This document shows positions 1 to 9,324 of a stretch of 34,515 bases of DNA, piece by piece. The translations under genes and the position numbers were made by a program. Every line of letters starts with the position of its first letter. Position 1 is the stretch's first letter. Source of the DNA: an uncultured Acidobacteriia bacterium (GTDB lineage Bacteria > Acidobacteriota > Terriglobia > Bryobacterales > Bryobacteraceae); assembly GCA_903923395.1 (NCBI GenBank), contig CAIXXM010000129.1, positions 1 through 34,515 on the forward strand. Reading direction: 5' to 3'. Below the pieces are notes generated by a model that was not told the DNA's origin, did no database searches, and saw nothing but the letters and a program-made list of their open reading frames with translations.

Positions 1-91
1 CGATATGAGCCTTGACACGCGCGGTTGTGACGGCATCCAATTCGCCGTCGAGATAACCGAGCCAATCGTCATAAGTGATCGGATGCTTCAC
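1..91 (-). CDS. Anti-sigma factor, N-terminal fragment (runs off the window)
   Basis: Thirty residues are visible before the window edge. They contain the string YLDGELDAVTTARVKAHI, which resembles the opening of zinc-finger (ZAS/RsrA-like) anti-sigma factors, where 'YLDGEL...A.VEAHL' precedes the HxxxCxxC zinc site. The GTG start at 91-89 overlaps the TGA stop of the sigma gene as GTGA, so translation is probably coupled. By family knowledge such proteins are usually membrane-anchored, bind the cognate ECF sigma factor and release it on a signal. The zinc ligands and any membrane segment lie outside the window, so the class is inferred from the start of the protein and its position after the sigma gene. 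Confidence 0.75.
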   Translation of the reverse strand, partial: MKHPITYDDWLGYLDGELDAVTTARVKAHI

Positions 92-651
92 GCCTGCTTT
101 GCCACCTTTCTCCCCATCAACGAGGCCAACTTTTGCTTGGCGTTGAAAACCTTCCACTTAATGGTTCCCACGGGAAGGCCGAGGGCTTCAGAAATCTCAG
201 GATAGGCGAGGTCATCCAGAAACCTGAGCATCAGGATCTCCCGTTCCGATTCTTCCAGATGAGACATCCACTCCGCGAATGGACCCTCCCGGTTCGGCCG
301 GAATTGTACATTCGATCTGTTCGCCAGTTTCCCCGCCAGCGGCTCATATGCCACGGTCTGCAGTGAAGCAGCTGCTTTGCGGCCATGCTGCAGGAATTCA
401 TTCCTCGCGATCTGAAAGATCCAGCCATAAAAAGATGCGCTGTCCCGCAATTGCGAGGCGTGACGATAGACCTGGAACATTACGTTTTCCGCTAATTCTT
501 CCGCGTTGGGATCATCAATACCGCGCGAAAGGAAATATCGCCTGAGCCGTCCATAGAACGCGTCGAACAAGACGCAGAAGCGCTCCTCCGTCCGGTCAGA
601 CAGAAAATCCGCAATGGCGCAGCGCTCCTTCTCGTCGCTTCTGGTCTTCAT
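88..651 (-). CDS. ECF-family RNA polymerase sigma factor
   Basis: A 187-residue, two-domain sigma-70 factor of ECF length. Region 2 runs from about residue 25 to 95 (FDAFYGRLRRYF..., then AEELAENVMFQVY, then YGWIFQIARNEF). Region 4 occupies about 130-180, with a helix-turn-helix reading YPEISEALGLPVGTIKWKVFNAKQKL. Region 3 and region 1.1 are absent, as expected for this family. The next gene on the strand is an anti-sigma factor overlapping by four bases, a standard regulator pair. The Oar-like receptor gene ends 83 bases upstream, so the pair could sense or control glycan uptake, but that link is inferred from position only. No good Shine-Dalgarno sequence precedes the ATG. Confidence 0.93.
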   Translation of the reverse strand: MKTRSDEKERCAIADFLSDRTEERFCVLFDAFYGRLRRYFLSRGIDDPNAEELAENVMFQVYRHASQLRDSASFYGWIFQIARNEFLQHGRKAAASLQTVAYEPLAGKLANRSNVQFRPNREGPFAEWMSHLEESEREILMLRFLDDLAYPEISEALGLPVGTIKWKVFNAKQKLASLMGRKVAKQA

Positions 652-734
652 TCAGGATCGGCGGCGGGGCCGGGAGCTTCTGAGTCTATCCGATATCGAA
701 GATGCAAAGGAACCACTCCCCGGTTGGCAACTGC

Positions 735-3700
735 TCAAAACAACAGTTTCAAAGCGAACTGGACGACGCGCGGATCGCGGGCATTAGTCCACGTTCCGAA
801 TCCAACGTCCTGCAGGGTATTGTCGAACTGCAGATATTGCGTATGGTTCCAAACGTTGAACAACTCTCCACGGAACTGAAACTGTATCTTCTCAGTGACG
901 CGGAAATTCTTGTTGATGCCCAGATCCCAGTTATTCATTCCCGCGGTCCGGACAATGTTGCGTCCTGAGTTGCCGAAGGTACCCGTGGCAGGCAACGCAA
1001 ACGCCGCCTTGTTGAAAGCCGCGCGGGAGGGGCCACCCGAAACAAAGCCCGGTGGATAGACCTCGCCCACCAGGTTCGCGCGCTGGTTTGTTGTGCCGAC
1101 GACAGCAGTATCGGTCGATAGCAGAATCGACCACGGATTACCGCTTTGGGTCTGACTAATACCAGTCAGCTGCCATCCGCCAAGAAGTGATTTCACCAAT
1201 CTGTGCCCTGGATTGAATGGGATATTCCAAACATAACTCAAGACGAACCGGTGGGGCACATCAAAGTAAGAGTCGCCCTTCTCGTTCTTTCTGTTCGAAT
1301 TGTTTGCCGCAACTGCGGGTTGCGCACCGATATTCCCCGCGAAGGAGGAGTTATCTATGTTATGGGAGAACGTGTAAGCAGCCAGGAATTGCAACCCGCG
1401 GGAAAACTTGCGCTCCAGTCTTGCTGCCATGGCGTTATAGTGCGAGAAGCCATCCCTTGAGATGACCCCTGCCCCCGCGCCCCAGAGCGGGAATGGCTGC
1501 CGGCTTGCCACAGTCGTGGGGTTCGCGGGGTCCTCTGGCAGAGCCTGGTTGATATTCGTTCGCCAGTCCAGCTTGGTGCCCTTTGAGCCGAGATAGCCCA
1601 CTTCCAGCACCAGATTGGAACGAAGCTGGCGCTGCACGTTGAAACTCCACTGTTGCACGTAGCCGAGCGGCATCTTTGGGCTGAGTGAACTGAAAGTCAC
1701 TGAACCCGCCGTTCCACCTGCAGGAAATATGTTCCTTGACCAGATGTAAGTCGGATTCGCAACCGGATTAGTCAGAGAGTAGCTGAGCTGGAAGGGATAG
1801 TTGAAACTTCCAAACAAGATGTCATTGTTCGCATTCTGCGCCTCATAGAAGATGCCGTAACTTCCCCGCACCACCCAGACCCCGCTGCCCAGAGGACGCC
1901 ACGCAAAGCCGAAGCGCGGGGCGACGTTCTTGTATTCGTCCGGAACGAGCCCAGGAGAGGCGAGTGGTTTCCCTGTGGGGCTGGGAATCAGGCCTTTGCC
2001 CGGCACATAGTAGTCGGGAAGGTTGGCATAAATCAGACGGCCCCCGGGGAAGGATGAGTCGAAGATGGAGCGCTGTCCGCGGTCATTGACGAACTGTGAC
2101 TGGAATTCATAACGCAGACCGATGCTCAAGGTCAGGTCAGACCGCACTTTCCAGTCATCTTGCACAAATCCCTGCCACACCGTGCTGCTGTTGACACCAT
2201 CCGGGCCAGGTGGCGCAGCAGCGCTGGCCGAGGCCGGGATACCCAGCAGGTAGTCGCCAATAGCATTGCCCGTCAATGTACCCGTGAAACTAAAGGACCC
2301 CTCGGTCGCGCCGATATTACGAACGTCAAGCATCGCATGGCGGATATCAAACCCTGTCTTGAAAGTATGGTTCCCTCGAAGCCACGTAAGATTGTCGAGG
2401 TATGAGAACGTGTTCCCCCGTTGTGTAATCAGCGCCGCGCCGCCAACGGTCGTGTAGCCGGTGATAAGGACACTCGGCAGAGCGTTGAATTCCGGTTGCT
2501 GGCTGAGCGTATTCTGCAGACCCAGTTGATTCGCGAAGTTGGCGGAGTCCGCGAAATTCGGACCTTGGTGGAGCGTATGTCTTGAGAAACTGGCCCGGAA
2601 CTCATTGATGAGGTTCGGCCGCAGGATGGTATTCAAACCCGCGACGATACTGAGATCCAGGGTGGGAGCGGCGGTCTGATACTGCGGGACCAGGCCCGGC
2701 CCGATGTTATTCGCCGCGCTCTTCGTGTAGCGCAGAAAGCCGTGATTGTTGTTGCCGAGCTGTTGATCACCCTTGATGGTGAACTGATTGAAGCCAACAG
2801 CATTGCTGATGGGAACGACGAGGTTGATTCCCGGGCCGAGGGAACCAGGCAGCTGGGTTACCTGCGGCATGTAAGTCGAAAAGATCTTGCTGGCGGGGTC
2901 GATCAATGAGGCAGGAATCTGTTTGTTGGGAAAGATAGTTCCGCCGGTCAGGGGATTCTTGATTGTCGCCGCGGCAACAGTGGAAAGGTCCCCGTTGAGT
3001 TGCGCCTGGGTGGGCAAACCCGCGTTCCTGGTATTCGGTACGCGTTGTCGTTTTCCTTCGTAATTGAAAAGCCAGAAGCTCTTGTTGCGTCCCTTATAAA
3101 CCTTTGGAATTTCAACCGGCCCGCTCACTGTCCCCCCGAACTGATTAAGCCGGAGTTGCGGCTTCTTCGCCGGGTCGAAGAAATTCCGTGCATTGAGCGC
3201 ATCGTTCCGGAAAAATTCGAACAGCGAACCATGGATGTTGTTGGTGCCGGACTTGGTCACCACGTTAATCTGCGAAGCGCCGCGTCCGTACTCCGCATTG
3301 AAGGTGTTGCGCTGGATTTTGAACTCCTCGATCAGGTCAATCGAAGGGCTGATAAAGGTCACGTTCCCGTTGGAATTCGTGTTCGTGGCACCGTCGAGCA
3401 TGAAGCTGTTGCTGAGTCCTCTGGTGCCGGCCACGCTGAAATAGGCGTTATTCCCGCTGCCCGCCACCGGGGCAACCACGCCGGGGCCCAGGGTGGCTAA
3501 TTGTTGAAAGTCCCGTCCGTTCAGGGGTAGATCCGTGATGGTGCGGTTATTGACCACGGTGCCCTGGCTGGCAGAATCGGCCTCTAACAACACCGCTACG
3601 GCGCTGACTTCCACCTGCTGGCCGACGGTGCCGAGTTCCAGTTGGATGTTGATTCTGGCGCGTTGATCGACTTCAAGAATGACGCCGGAAATCAGCGCGC

Positions 3701-3977
3701 GCTTGAAGCCGGTAACTTCGCAGGAGATTTCGTAAGTTCCTACCGGCAGTGCGGGTGCCTGGTAGTCCCCGGCTGCGTCGCTTTCGACCGTACGCGTGGA
3801 GCCGGTTTCGAGACTCCGGATATTCACTTTGGCGTGAGGAACAACGGCGTGGGAATGATCTGTAACCGTACCCAGAAGCGAACCGAACAGAGACTGGGCG
3901 GAAGCGGGTGCTGAAGCGGCGAGAAGCGCGGCCAGAACAAGGGGCAGCGTGTATGAGTGTCTTGCGGGACTGGGCAT
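735..3977 (-). CDS. Oar-like TonB-dependent outer-membrane receptor
   Basis: A 1080-residue outer-membrane protein. It has a clear signal peptide (hydrophobic LPLVLAALLAASAPASA, cleavage near residue 28) and a carboxypeptidase-regulatory-like beta-sandwich at about 30-115 (GTVTDHSHAVVPHAKVNI ... DAAGDYQAPALPVGTYEI). A plug domain follows at about 125-235 (ITDLPLNGRDFQQLATLGPGV; INVVTKSGTNNIHGSLFEFFRND), then a long barrel ending in the outer-membrane-type C-terminus VVQFALKLLF. This is the acidobacterial relative of myxobacterial Oar and probably moves large ligands such as oligosaccharides across the outer membrane; the ligand cannot be read from sequence. The start is supported by GCAGGAGAGG just upstream of the ATG. 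It lies 63 bases after the sulfatase stop, so the two may be cotranscribed. Confidence 0.92.
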   Translation of the reverse strand: MPSPARHSYTLPLVLAALLAASAPASAQSLFGSLLGTVTDHSHAVVPHAKVNIRSLETGSTRTVESDAAGDYQAPALPVGTYEISCEVTGFKRALISGVILEVDQRARINIQLELGTVGQQVEVSAVAVLLEADSASQGTVVNNRTITDLPLNGRDFQQLATLGPGVVAPVAGSGNNAYFSVAGTRGLSNSFMLDGATNTNSNGNVTFISPSIDLIEEFKIQRNTFNAEYGRGASQINVVTKSGTNNIHGSLFEFFRNDALNARNFFDPAKKPQLRLNQFGGTVSGPVEIPKVYKGRNKSFWLFNYEGKRQRVPNTRNAGLPTQAQLNGDLSTVAAATIKNPLTGGTIFPNKQIPASLIDPASKIFSTYMPQVTQLPGSLGPGINLVVPISNAVGFNQFTIKGDQQLGNNNHGFLRYTKSAANNIGPGLVPQYQTAAPTLDLSIVAGLNTILRPNLINEFRASFSRHTLHQGPNFADSANFANQLGLQNTLSQQPEFNALPSVLITGYTTVGGAALITQRGNTFSYLDNLTWLRGNHTFKTGFDIRHAMLDVRNIGATEGSFSFTGTLTGNAIGDYLLGIPASASAAAPPGPDGVNSSTVWQGFVQDDWKVRSDLTLSIGLRYEFQSQFVNDRGQRSIFDSSFPGGRLIYANLPDYYVPGKGLIPSPTGKPLASPGLVPDEYKNVAPRFGFAWRPLGSGVWVVRGSYGIFYEAQNANNDILFGSFNYPFQLSYSLTNPVANPTYIWSRNIFPAGGTAGSVTFSSLSPKMPLGYVQQWSFNVQRQLRSNLVLEVGYLGSKGTKLDWRTNINQALPEDPANPTTVASRQPFPLWGAGAGVISRDGFSHYNAMAARLERKFSRGLQFLAAYTFSHNIDNSSFAGNIGAQPAVAANNSNRKNEKGDSYFDVPHRFVLSYVWNIPFNPGHRLVKSLLGGWQLTGISQTQSGNPWSILLSTDTAVVGTTNQRANLVGEVYPPGFVSGGPSRAAFNKAAFALPATGTFGNSGRNIVRTAGMNNWDLGINKNFRVTEKIQFQFRGELFNVWNHTQYLQFDNTLQDVGFGTWTNARDPRVVQFALKLLF

Positions 3978-4040
3978 AACCTCTCCTGCAAGCTCAGGAT
4001 GCGGCGCTCAACAGCGACGGTTGGAATTGCCACGATTTCG

Positions 4041-5540
4041 TTACTCTTCGTGAAACTTCAATGCTTTCGGCTTGGCCTTTCGCGCCCATTCGAGGGGAGA
4101 GACGCGGTTCGGAGCCGAACCGTCTTCCGGATAGTGCCATGCGATGCCGGAGGCGCGAAGCTCGTCACAACTTACCAGGGTGTCTTCAAATTGCGACATC
4201 CAGTGCCTGGTGAGTTCCAGCATCTGCTTCCGCACGCCCGGGTTGTTCATGAAGCGGTTGTGAAGCTGATTGGGGTCCGCCTTGCGGTTGTAGAGAACGT
4301 TCATCAAGGGGTGGAATTCTTTGTCGACGCGCTGCGCGGTGAACGTCCAGTCGCGGGTGATGACTCCCCTGTATTCCTCGGGACCACTGTGGAACATGCA
4401 CATGGGCACGGAGTCCGTGGCGTGATCGTCGCCGGTGAGGATTGCGGTGGCAAGATTTCTTCCCTGGCAACTGGAGGGAACAGCAATGCCCATGAGCCCC
4501 AGCAGGGTTGGCATCAAATCGAGCGGGCCCAGCAGCAAGTCACTCTTGCGCGGTGCCAGCACCCCGGGATAGCGCATCAGGAAAGGGACCCGCGACGAAC
4601 AATCCTGCGGGATATCTTTTGCGCTCAGGTGCCACCCGTAGGCGCCCAGACAATCGCCATGATCCGAGGTATAGACCACGATGGTGTCGCGGTCGAGGCC
4701 CTTCTCCTTCAACTTATTCAGCACCATGCCCAGCGCGCGGTCTATGCCAGTGGTCTGGGCCATGTAAGCACGGTATTGCTGTTTCCGGCGTTCGCTCCAA
4801 TCTACTTGCGCGGTGGCGGGACGCAGTTCAGGATTGGACTTCGCATAGATGTCCATCAGATCCTGTTCGGTGTCGTAGAAATAATACTGCTCTTTCTTGC
4901 CGTGGTCATGCGGGGGATGCCAGGAGAGGAACATCGCGAAGGGATGCGCGGCATCCTGCTGGTCGAGGAACTGGCAGGCTTGCTTCGATTGCGCATAGGG
5001 CTCCCATTCGCCGTACAAGGTGCGCTTGCCCTCCTGGTTCCAGTAATAGGCGTGGCCGGCGTCGAAGACAGTGGTGCAGTTGTTGCTGAGAAACGGGCCG
5101 TCGAAGCCATAACGGAGGTCGCCAGTGGGAATCGGCCGGACTCTATTGCCGCCCAGCACATGCCACTTCCCGTAGTAAGCCGTCCGATAACCGGCATCCC
5201 GCAAGGACTCCCCGAAGTATTTCCCCTTGCCGGGAATCATCATGACGTCATTGGTGAAGACCCCGTTGTTCAAGGGATGCATGCCGGAAAGCAGCATCCC
5301 TCGGTAGGGCGAACACACCGGCGCTGTCGAGAAGAAGTGACTGAAATGGATGCCTTCCGAAGAGAGCCTGTCCATCACCGGAGTCTGAATCTGCCGGTTG
5401 CCGGAGCAGCCCATCATGTCGTAGGCATGTTGATCGGAAAACAAAAAGAGTAAGTTGGGCCTTTTTCGTTTGGTTTCCGTCTGGGGTGCTGCTGCGGCGG
5501 CTGTCCCTATCGTCTGCAAGAGTGTTCTGCGGGTGAGCAT
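4041..5540 (-). CDS. Tat-exported type I sulfatase (formylglycine-dependent)
   Basis: A 499-residue protein of the alkaline-phosphatase-like sulfatase family, which removes sulfate esters from glycans or small molecules. The active-site signature C-S-P-Y-R (C-x-P-x-R) places the cysteine converted to formylglycine at residue 76. The metal-site start LLFLFSDQHAYD sits at about 29-40, and the second metal/substrate motif (YTSDHGDCLGAYGWHLSAK) lies further on. The reading frame extends to 5693, but MLTRRTLLQTIG at 5540 gives a twin-arginine signal, the usual start for this family; the upstream 51 residues look non-coding. A separate formylglycine-generating enzyme would be needed and is not in this window. 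Divergent from a GH78 rhamnosidase and upstream of an Oar-like receptor, which suggests a role in sulfated glycan breakdown. The substrate is unknown. Confidence 0.92.
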   Translation of the reverse strand: MLTRRTLLQTIGTAAAAAPQTETKRKRPNLLFLFSDQHAYDMMGCSGNRQIQTPVMDRLSSEGIHFSHFFSTAPVCSPYRGMLLSGMHPLNNGVFTNDVMMIPGKGKYFGESLRDAGYRTAYYGKWHVLGGNRVRPIPTGDLRYGFDGPFLSNNCTTVFDAGHAYYWNQEGKRTLYGEWEPYAQSKQACQFLDQQDAAHPFAMFLSWHPPHDHGKKEQYYFYDTEQDLMDIYAKSNPELRPATAQVDWSERRKQQYRAYMAQTTGIDRALGMVLNKLKEKGLDRDTIVVYTSDHGDCLGAYGWHLSAKDIPQDCSSRVPFLMRYPGVLAPRKSDLLLGPLDLMPTLLGLMGIAVPSSCQGRNLATAILTGDDHATDSVPMCMFHSGPEEYRGVITRDWTFTAQRVDKEFHPLMNVLYNRKADPNQLHNRFMNNPGVRKQMLELTRHWMSQFEDTLVSCDELRASGIAWHYPEDGSAPNRVSPLEWARKAKPKALKFHEE

Positions 5541-5577
5541 GTAGGCTGTTTGTAAGGATGTCACAGGGGCGCGCGAT

Positions 5578-5592
5578 GGTTGGTTCCCAACC
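5578..5592. promoter_or_regulatory. Short palindrome in the sulfatase/rhamnosidase divergent promoter region
   Basis: GGTTGG-TTC-CCAACC is a perfect 6-bp inverted repeat in the 88-base gap between the divergent sulfatase and rhamnosidase genes. It could be an operator or a hairpin. No regulator gene is adjacent and no second copy was seen, so function is a guess. Confidence 0.25.
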
Positions 5593-5628
5593 GAACGGCT
5601 TGCGGAGTTCATCCTGAGGTCTGAAACC

Positions 5629-8448
5629 ATGCGCCGATTTCTCTTCTTTGCCATCCTCCTATTTGCCGCGCAGGCCCTGTCCGCGACACTCACCCCCTCG
5701 CTCCTGCGCTGTGAGTATCTGGTGAATCCGGAAGCCGTGGAGGCCGCTCATCCGCGTCTGACCTGGGTTGTGGAATCTCCGGAACGCGGTGCGAGGCAGT
5801 CGGCCTATCGCATCGTGGTGGCCTCGTCGCCGGAACTGCTTGCGAAGAATGCGGGAGATGCCTGGGACACAGGCAAGGTCAGCAGCAATGAGACCGTGAA
5901 CCTGCCGTATGCCGGAAAGGCGCTGGAAGCGGGCCATGCCTATTGGTGGAAAGTGATGGTCTGGGACGGTGCGGGCAAGGCCTCCGCCTGGAGTGCCGCG
6001 GCGCGCTGGACGGTTGGGCTCCGCCGCGAAGACTGGACCGCGCAATGGATCAGTTTCCACGACACCTCCCGGCTGCACCAGAGCCGCACGCAACTTTATC
6101 TGCCACCCGCACACCTATACCGCAAGAGCTTCGGCGTGAACAAGACCATACGCCGCGCGACCTTGTACGGCTCCGCGCTGGGGGTGTTTGATGCATACAT
6201 CAATGGCCGGCCGGTAACCGATGCCGTGTTTTCTCCCGGCTGGTCGGATTATCGCCAACGAGCCTACTACCGGGCCTGGGATGTCACCAGCCTCGTTTCC
6301 GCCGGCACCAATGTAATTGGCGCCGAGGTTGCCGACGGCTGGTACAGCGGCTATGTCGGCTACGGACTGCTCGTCGGCTACGGACCCTATAAGACAGGCC
6401 GTTCCATGTATGGCAAAACCCCTGCATTTCTTGCCCAACTGCGCCTGGAATACACTGACGGCAGCACGCAAACGGTGGGAACAGATGCCACCTGGAAAAC
6501 AACAGAATCGGCCCGCCGCGAAGCAGACATACTGATGGGCGAAACCTTCGATGCCCGCCGCGAAGCGCGCGGCTGGGACACGGTAAATTTCAATGACAGC
6601 GCCTGGACCAGCGCAATACCCGCACGGGAACTGCCCGGGGTGAAGGCCATCTTCAGCGACAAAGGTGGAGACCGGGAAATGGAATTCGGCTTCACCGCAC
6701 CGGCCAGATTGCAAGCCTATACCGGCCCGCCAGTGCGCCCCGTGGAAGAATTAACGCCAAAGCGGATTCTCGAACCCTCCCCCGGCACCTGGGTCTATGA
6801 TTTCGGCCAGAATTTCTCCGGAGTGGTTCGCGTGCAGGCGAAAGGTCCAAGCGGCACGAAAATCCAAATCCGGTATGCCGAGATGACTTACCCCGGCGGC
6901 CGCCTGATGACGGAAAACCTGCGCAAAGCGCGCGCCACAGATACTTACATTCTTCGGGGTGAAACCAGCGGGGAAACTTATACGCCCCGCTTCACCTATC
7001 ATGGTTTCCAATATGTGGAGTTAACCGGCTACCCCGGCAAACCATCGCTTAGTGATCTAACTGGAGTCGTGATTCACTCCGATACCCCGCTGACCAGCAG
7101 CTTTGAATCATCCGATCCTATGGCCAATCAGCTGTTTCGCAACGTCGTCTGGACGCAGCGTTCCAATTTCGTCGAGATCCCCACCGATTGTCCACAACGC
7201 GATGAACGCCTCGGATGGGCTGGCGATGCCCAGATCTATGCCGGTGCCGCCAACTATCACGCCGATGCCGCTTCCTTTTACACCAAATGGCTGGATGACC
7301 TGGAAGAGTCGCAACGCCCCAACGGAGCCTATCCCGACTACGCCCCCTATCCTATGCAACACGGCAGCGGTTACGCTTATGGAACAGCCTGGATGGACGT
7401 CGGCGTCATCGTGCCGTGGAACGTCTGGCGCGCCTACGGTGATACAGAAGTCATTCGTCGCCACTGGGCCGCCATGAGCCGTTTCATGGATTTCCGCCTC
7501 GCACAAAGCCCTGATCTGCGGGGTTCCAATAAGTTCAATCCCTGGGGAGACTGGCTCGCGATCGGAAGTACAACGCCCGTCGAGTACATCGATTCCATCT
7601 ACTTCGCCTACTCCGCAACCCTGATGTCGCAGATGGGCGCGGCAATCGGGAAACCGGACGACGCGAAGCGCTACGCGGATCTTGCGTCCCGGATTCGAAC
7701 CAGATTCCGGGAAGAATACGTCAAGCCTGGAGGGACGTTGAAGGTAGAGACCCAAACAGCCTATGATTTGGCGCTCGCGCATAAGATGCTGGAAGATCCA
7801 AAGCCCTTCGCGGACCATTTGACGAAAATGATTACAAACGAAGGCTACCGGATGACCACCGGGTTTCTGGGAACGTATCCTCTCCTCCCGGTTCTTTCCG
7901 AATCAGGACATAATGACCTCGCTGTCCGCTTGTTTCAGAGCCGGAAATTTCCGTCGTGGGGTTATGAAGTGGAGAACGGAGCCACTACCGTCTGGGAGCG
8001 CTGGGACAGCTATACCAAAGACAAAGGCTTCTTCGCCCCGGCAATGAATTCTTACAGCCACTATGCCTTTGGTGCGGTTTCAGAATGGATGTTCAATCAT
8101 CTGGCCGGCATTCGTCCGGACACACCCGGTTACAACAAGATCATCATTGCGCCCAACCCTCCATCGCCCAACTCCAATCCGGATAACAAACCGGTCAGTT
8201 GGGTGAACGCATCTTACCGCTCCATTCGTGGGACGATAGCCGTCCGCTGGAAGGTGGAAAATGCGAAATTCACTCTCGAAACAACAATCCCCGCAAACAC
8301 GGAGGCTACAGTTTCCCTCCCCGCCATCAGCGCAGCCAGCGTCCGGGAAGATGGGAAACAGATCCGGGTTACTTCCTTTGCCAACGGCAGGGCAGCGGTA
8401 GTGGTTCCGTCCGGCACCTATCGATTTGAAACCAGCCTGTCGAAATAG
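5629..8448 (+). CDS. Secreted alpha-L-rhamnosidase, glycoside hydrolase family 78
   Basis: A 939-residue enzyme that releases terminal alpha-L-rhamnose from glycans or glycosides. A signal peptide (MRRFLFFAILLFAAQALSA) leads into the family's N-terminal fibronectin-like and carbohydrate-binding-like beta domains. The (alpha/alpha)6 catalytic barrel runs roughly from 480 to 830, followed by a C-terminal beta domain. The GH78 acid motif DCPQRDERLGWAGDAQ carries Asp525, Glu526 and Asp533. The proposed catalytic base lies in TTVWERWDSY at Glu790. These match the positions known from Bacillus RhaB-type enzymes, so the enzyme should be active. The ATG is preceded by a GAGG about 9 bases upstream. 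It diverges from the sulfatase, which fits stepwise attack on a sulfated rhamnose-containing polymer. No rhamnose catabolism genes are present here. Confidence 0.95.
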   Translation: MRRFLFFAILLFAAQALSATLTPSLLRCEYLVNPEAVEAAHPRLTWVVESPERGARQSAYRIVVASSPELLAKNAGDAWDTGKVSSNETVNLPYAGKALEAGHAYWWKVMVWDGAGKASAWSAAARWTVGLRREDWTAQWISFHDTSRLHQSRTQLYLPPAHLYRKSFGVNKTIRRATLYGSALGVFDAYINGRPVTDAVFSPGWSDYRQRAYYRAWDVTSLVSAGTNVIGAEVADGWYSGYVGYGLLVGYGPYKTGRSMYGKTPAFLAQLRLEYTDGSTQTVGTDATWKTTESARREADILMGETFDARREARGWDTVNFNDSAWTSAIPARELPGVKAIFSDKGGDREMEFGFTAPARLQAYTGPPVRPVEELTPKRILEPSPGTWVYDFGQNFSGVVRVQAKGPSGTKIQIRYAEMTYPGGRLMTENLRKARATDTYILRGETSGETYTPRFTYHGFQYVELTGYPGKPSLSDLTGVVIHSDTPLTSSFESSDPMANQLFRNVVWTQRSNFVEIPTDCPQRDERLGWAGDAQIYAGAANYHADAASFYTKWLDDLEESQRPNGAYPDYAPYPMQHGSGYAYGTAWMDVGVIVPWNVWRAYGDTEVIRRHWAAMSRFMDFRLAQSPDLRGSNKFNPWGDWLAIGSTTPVEYIDSIYFAYSATLMSQMGAAIGKPDDAKRYADLASRIRTRFREEYVKPGGTLKVETQTAYDLALAHKMLEDPKPFADHLTKMITNEGYRMTTGFLGTYPLLPVLSESGHNDLAVRLFQSRKFPSWGYEVENGATTVWERWDSYTKDKGFFAPAMNSYSHYAFGAVSEWMFNHLAGIRPDTPGYNKIIIAPNPPSPNSNPDNKPVSWVNASYRSIRGTIAVRWKVENAKFTLETTIPANTEATVSLPAISAASVREDGKQIRVTSFANGRAAVVVPSGTYRFETSLSK

Positions 8449-8525
8449 ATCGGCGCCCTTAACCTGCTACACGCACAAACCCCTGGATAAGGAACATGGA
8501 ATGCTGTTTTCCCAAACGCCTCCAG

Positions 8526-8592
8526 CGGGATACTACAGCGACAGTTTATGTCCTGAGGCGCGTCGTCTGGCTCATATCTTGAAGGTATCCCG
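8526..8592. repeat. Long-spaced inverted repeat in the gap after the rhamnosidase gene
   Basis: The 210-base gap 8449-8658 holds no convincing gene. It contains an 8-bp inverted repeat, CGGGATAC at 8526-8533 and GTATCCCG at 8585-8592, with a 51-base spacer. It could fold as a 3' hairpin for the convergent rhamnosidase and terminase transcripts or be a recombination remnant. There is no T-tract typical of an intrinsic terminator. Confidence 0.3.
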
Positions 8593-8658
8593 GTCAACCG
8601 CCGCCCAGACATCGATCCATCTGTGCTATCCCGAATTCGAACCCCGCACACGGCACCC

Positions 8659-9312
8659 TCATACGTGCCACATCATGTAGACGTCCCGCCCCTTGTGGTC
8701 CCTCGGAAAGGTCTTCCGCGCCGCCCAGCACCCCAACATCACCGCAAACACCAGATCATCGTGGTCTTTCCCCCTCGCTCCGATCTCCCGCCCGCCATCC
8801 TGCGTCCGCCGGTCCCGCATTGCCGCAAACTCTTCCAGCAGCAACTTCGTCTGCGGCATCCCCGCCGCGAACTCAATCCCGCCACGGTCAATCGCCAGCC
8901 GCAGCGCATCAATCAAGTCCATCTTCGGCACCGAATAACTGCCCTTGTTGTAGCTCTCGTTATGCCCGCCCGTCACAATCACCGGCAGCAGCCGCGCCGC
9001 CATCCCCCGCTCCTCCAACATATCCACCACCGGACGCCCCACCCCCGTCGCATCCAGCGCCACACGCACCCCGCCCGTTTGGCTCAGATACTCCACCACA
9101 TCCCGCACCCTGTCTGCGACCTTCAAATACGAAGTCCCCAGATGGAACCTTTCGAGCGCCCGCACACCCAGCTGGTATCTCTTCCTTTGGGCCCGGTACA
9201 CATGATCGAAATCCCCCGTCACCAATTGCCGCTCGCACACCGCCATCGCCGCCGGATCAGCCCTCTGGCCTAAATCCAGCCCCACGAAATAGCGAATCTC
9301 TGTACTCTGCAT
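8659..9312 (-). CDS. Terminase large subunit, nuclease-domain half
   Basis: A 217-residue protein with the RNase H-like fold motifs of phage terminase nuclease domains. The first acidic strand is YFVGLDLGQ (Asp about 13), the second is VALDATGVGRPVVDML, and the last is HDDLVFAVML near the C-terminus. In phages this domain cuts concatemeric DNA at packaging. The ATG at 9312 lies in the same reading frame as the upstream ATPase gene, separated only by TAG and four sense codons (Gly-Lys-Lys-His). A normal single-chain terminase would read straight through here. All three acidic motifs are intact, so this half is not obviously decayed. A TAGGGC stretch about 10 bases upstream could serve as a weak ribosome site. 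No capsid, portal or tail genes are nearby. Confidence 0.85.
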   Translation of the reverse strand: MQSTEIRYFVGLDLGQRADPAAMAVCERQLVTGDFDHVYRAQRKRYQLGVRALERFHLGTSYLKVADRVRDVVEYLSQTGGVRVALDATGVGRPVVDMLEERGMAARLLPVIVTGGHNESYNKGSYSVPKMDLIDALRLAIDRGGIEFAAGMPQTKLLLEEFAAMRDRRTQDGGREIGARGKDHDDLVFAVMLGCWAARKTFPRDHKGRDVYMMWHV

Positions 9313-9324
9313 ATGTTTTTTGCC

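Noticed and set aside
3957-5453. 498-codon open frame on the plus strand
   Set aside because: It is antisense to the sulfatase, which has all family motifs; the plus-strand product has no recognisable features. High GC content gives long antisense frames.
8630-8660. TTCGAA-containing stretch resembling a tRNA T-arm next to the terminase genes
   Set aside because: On the minus strand it reads GGGGTTCGAATTCGGG, but the five bases either side of the loop do not pair as a T-stem and no acceptor or anticodon arm is found.
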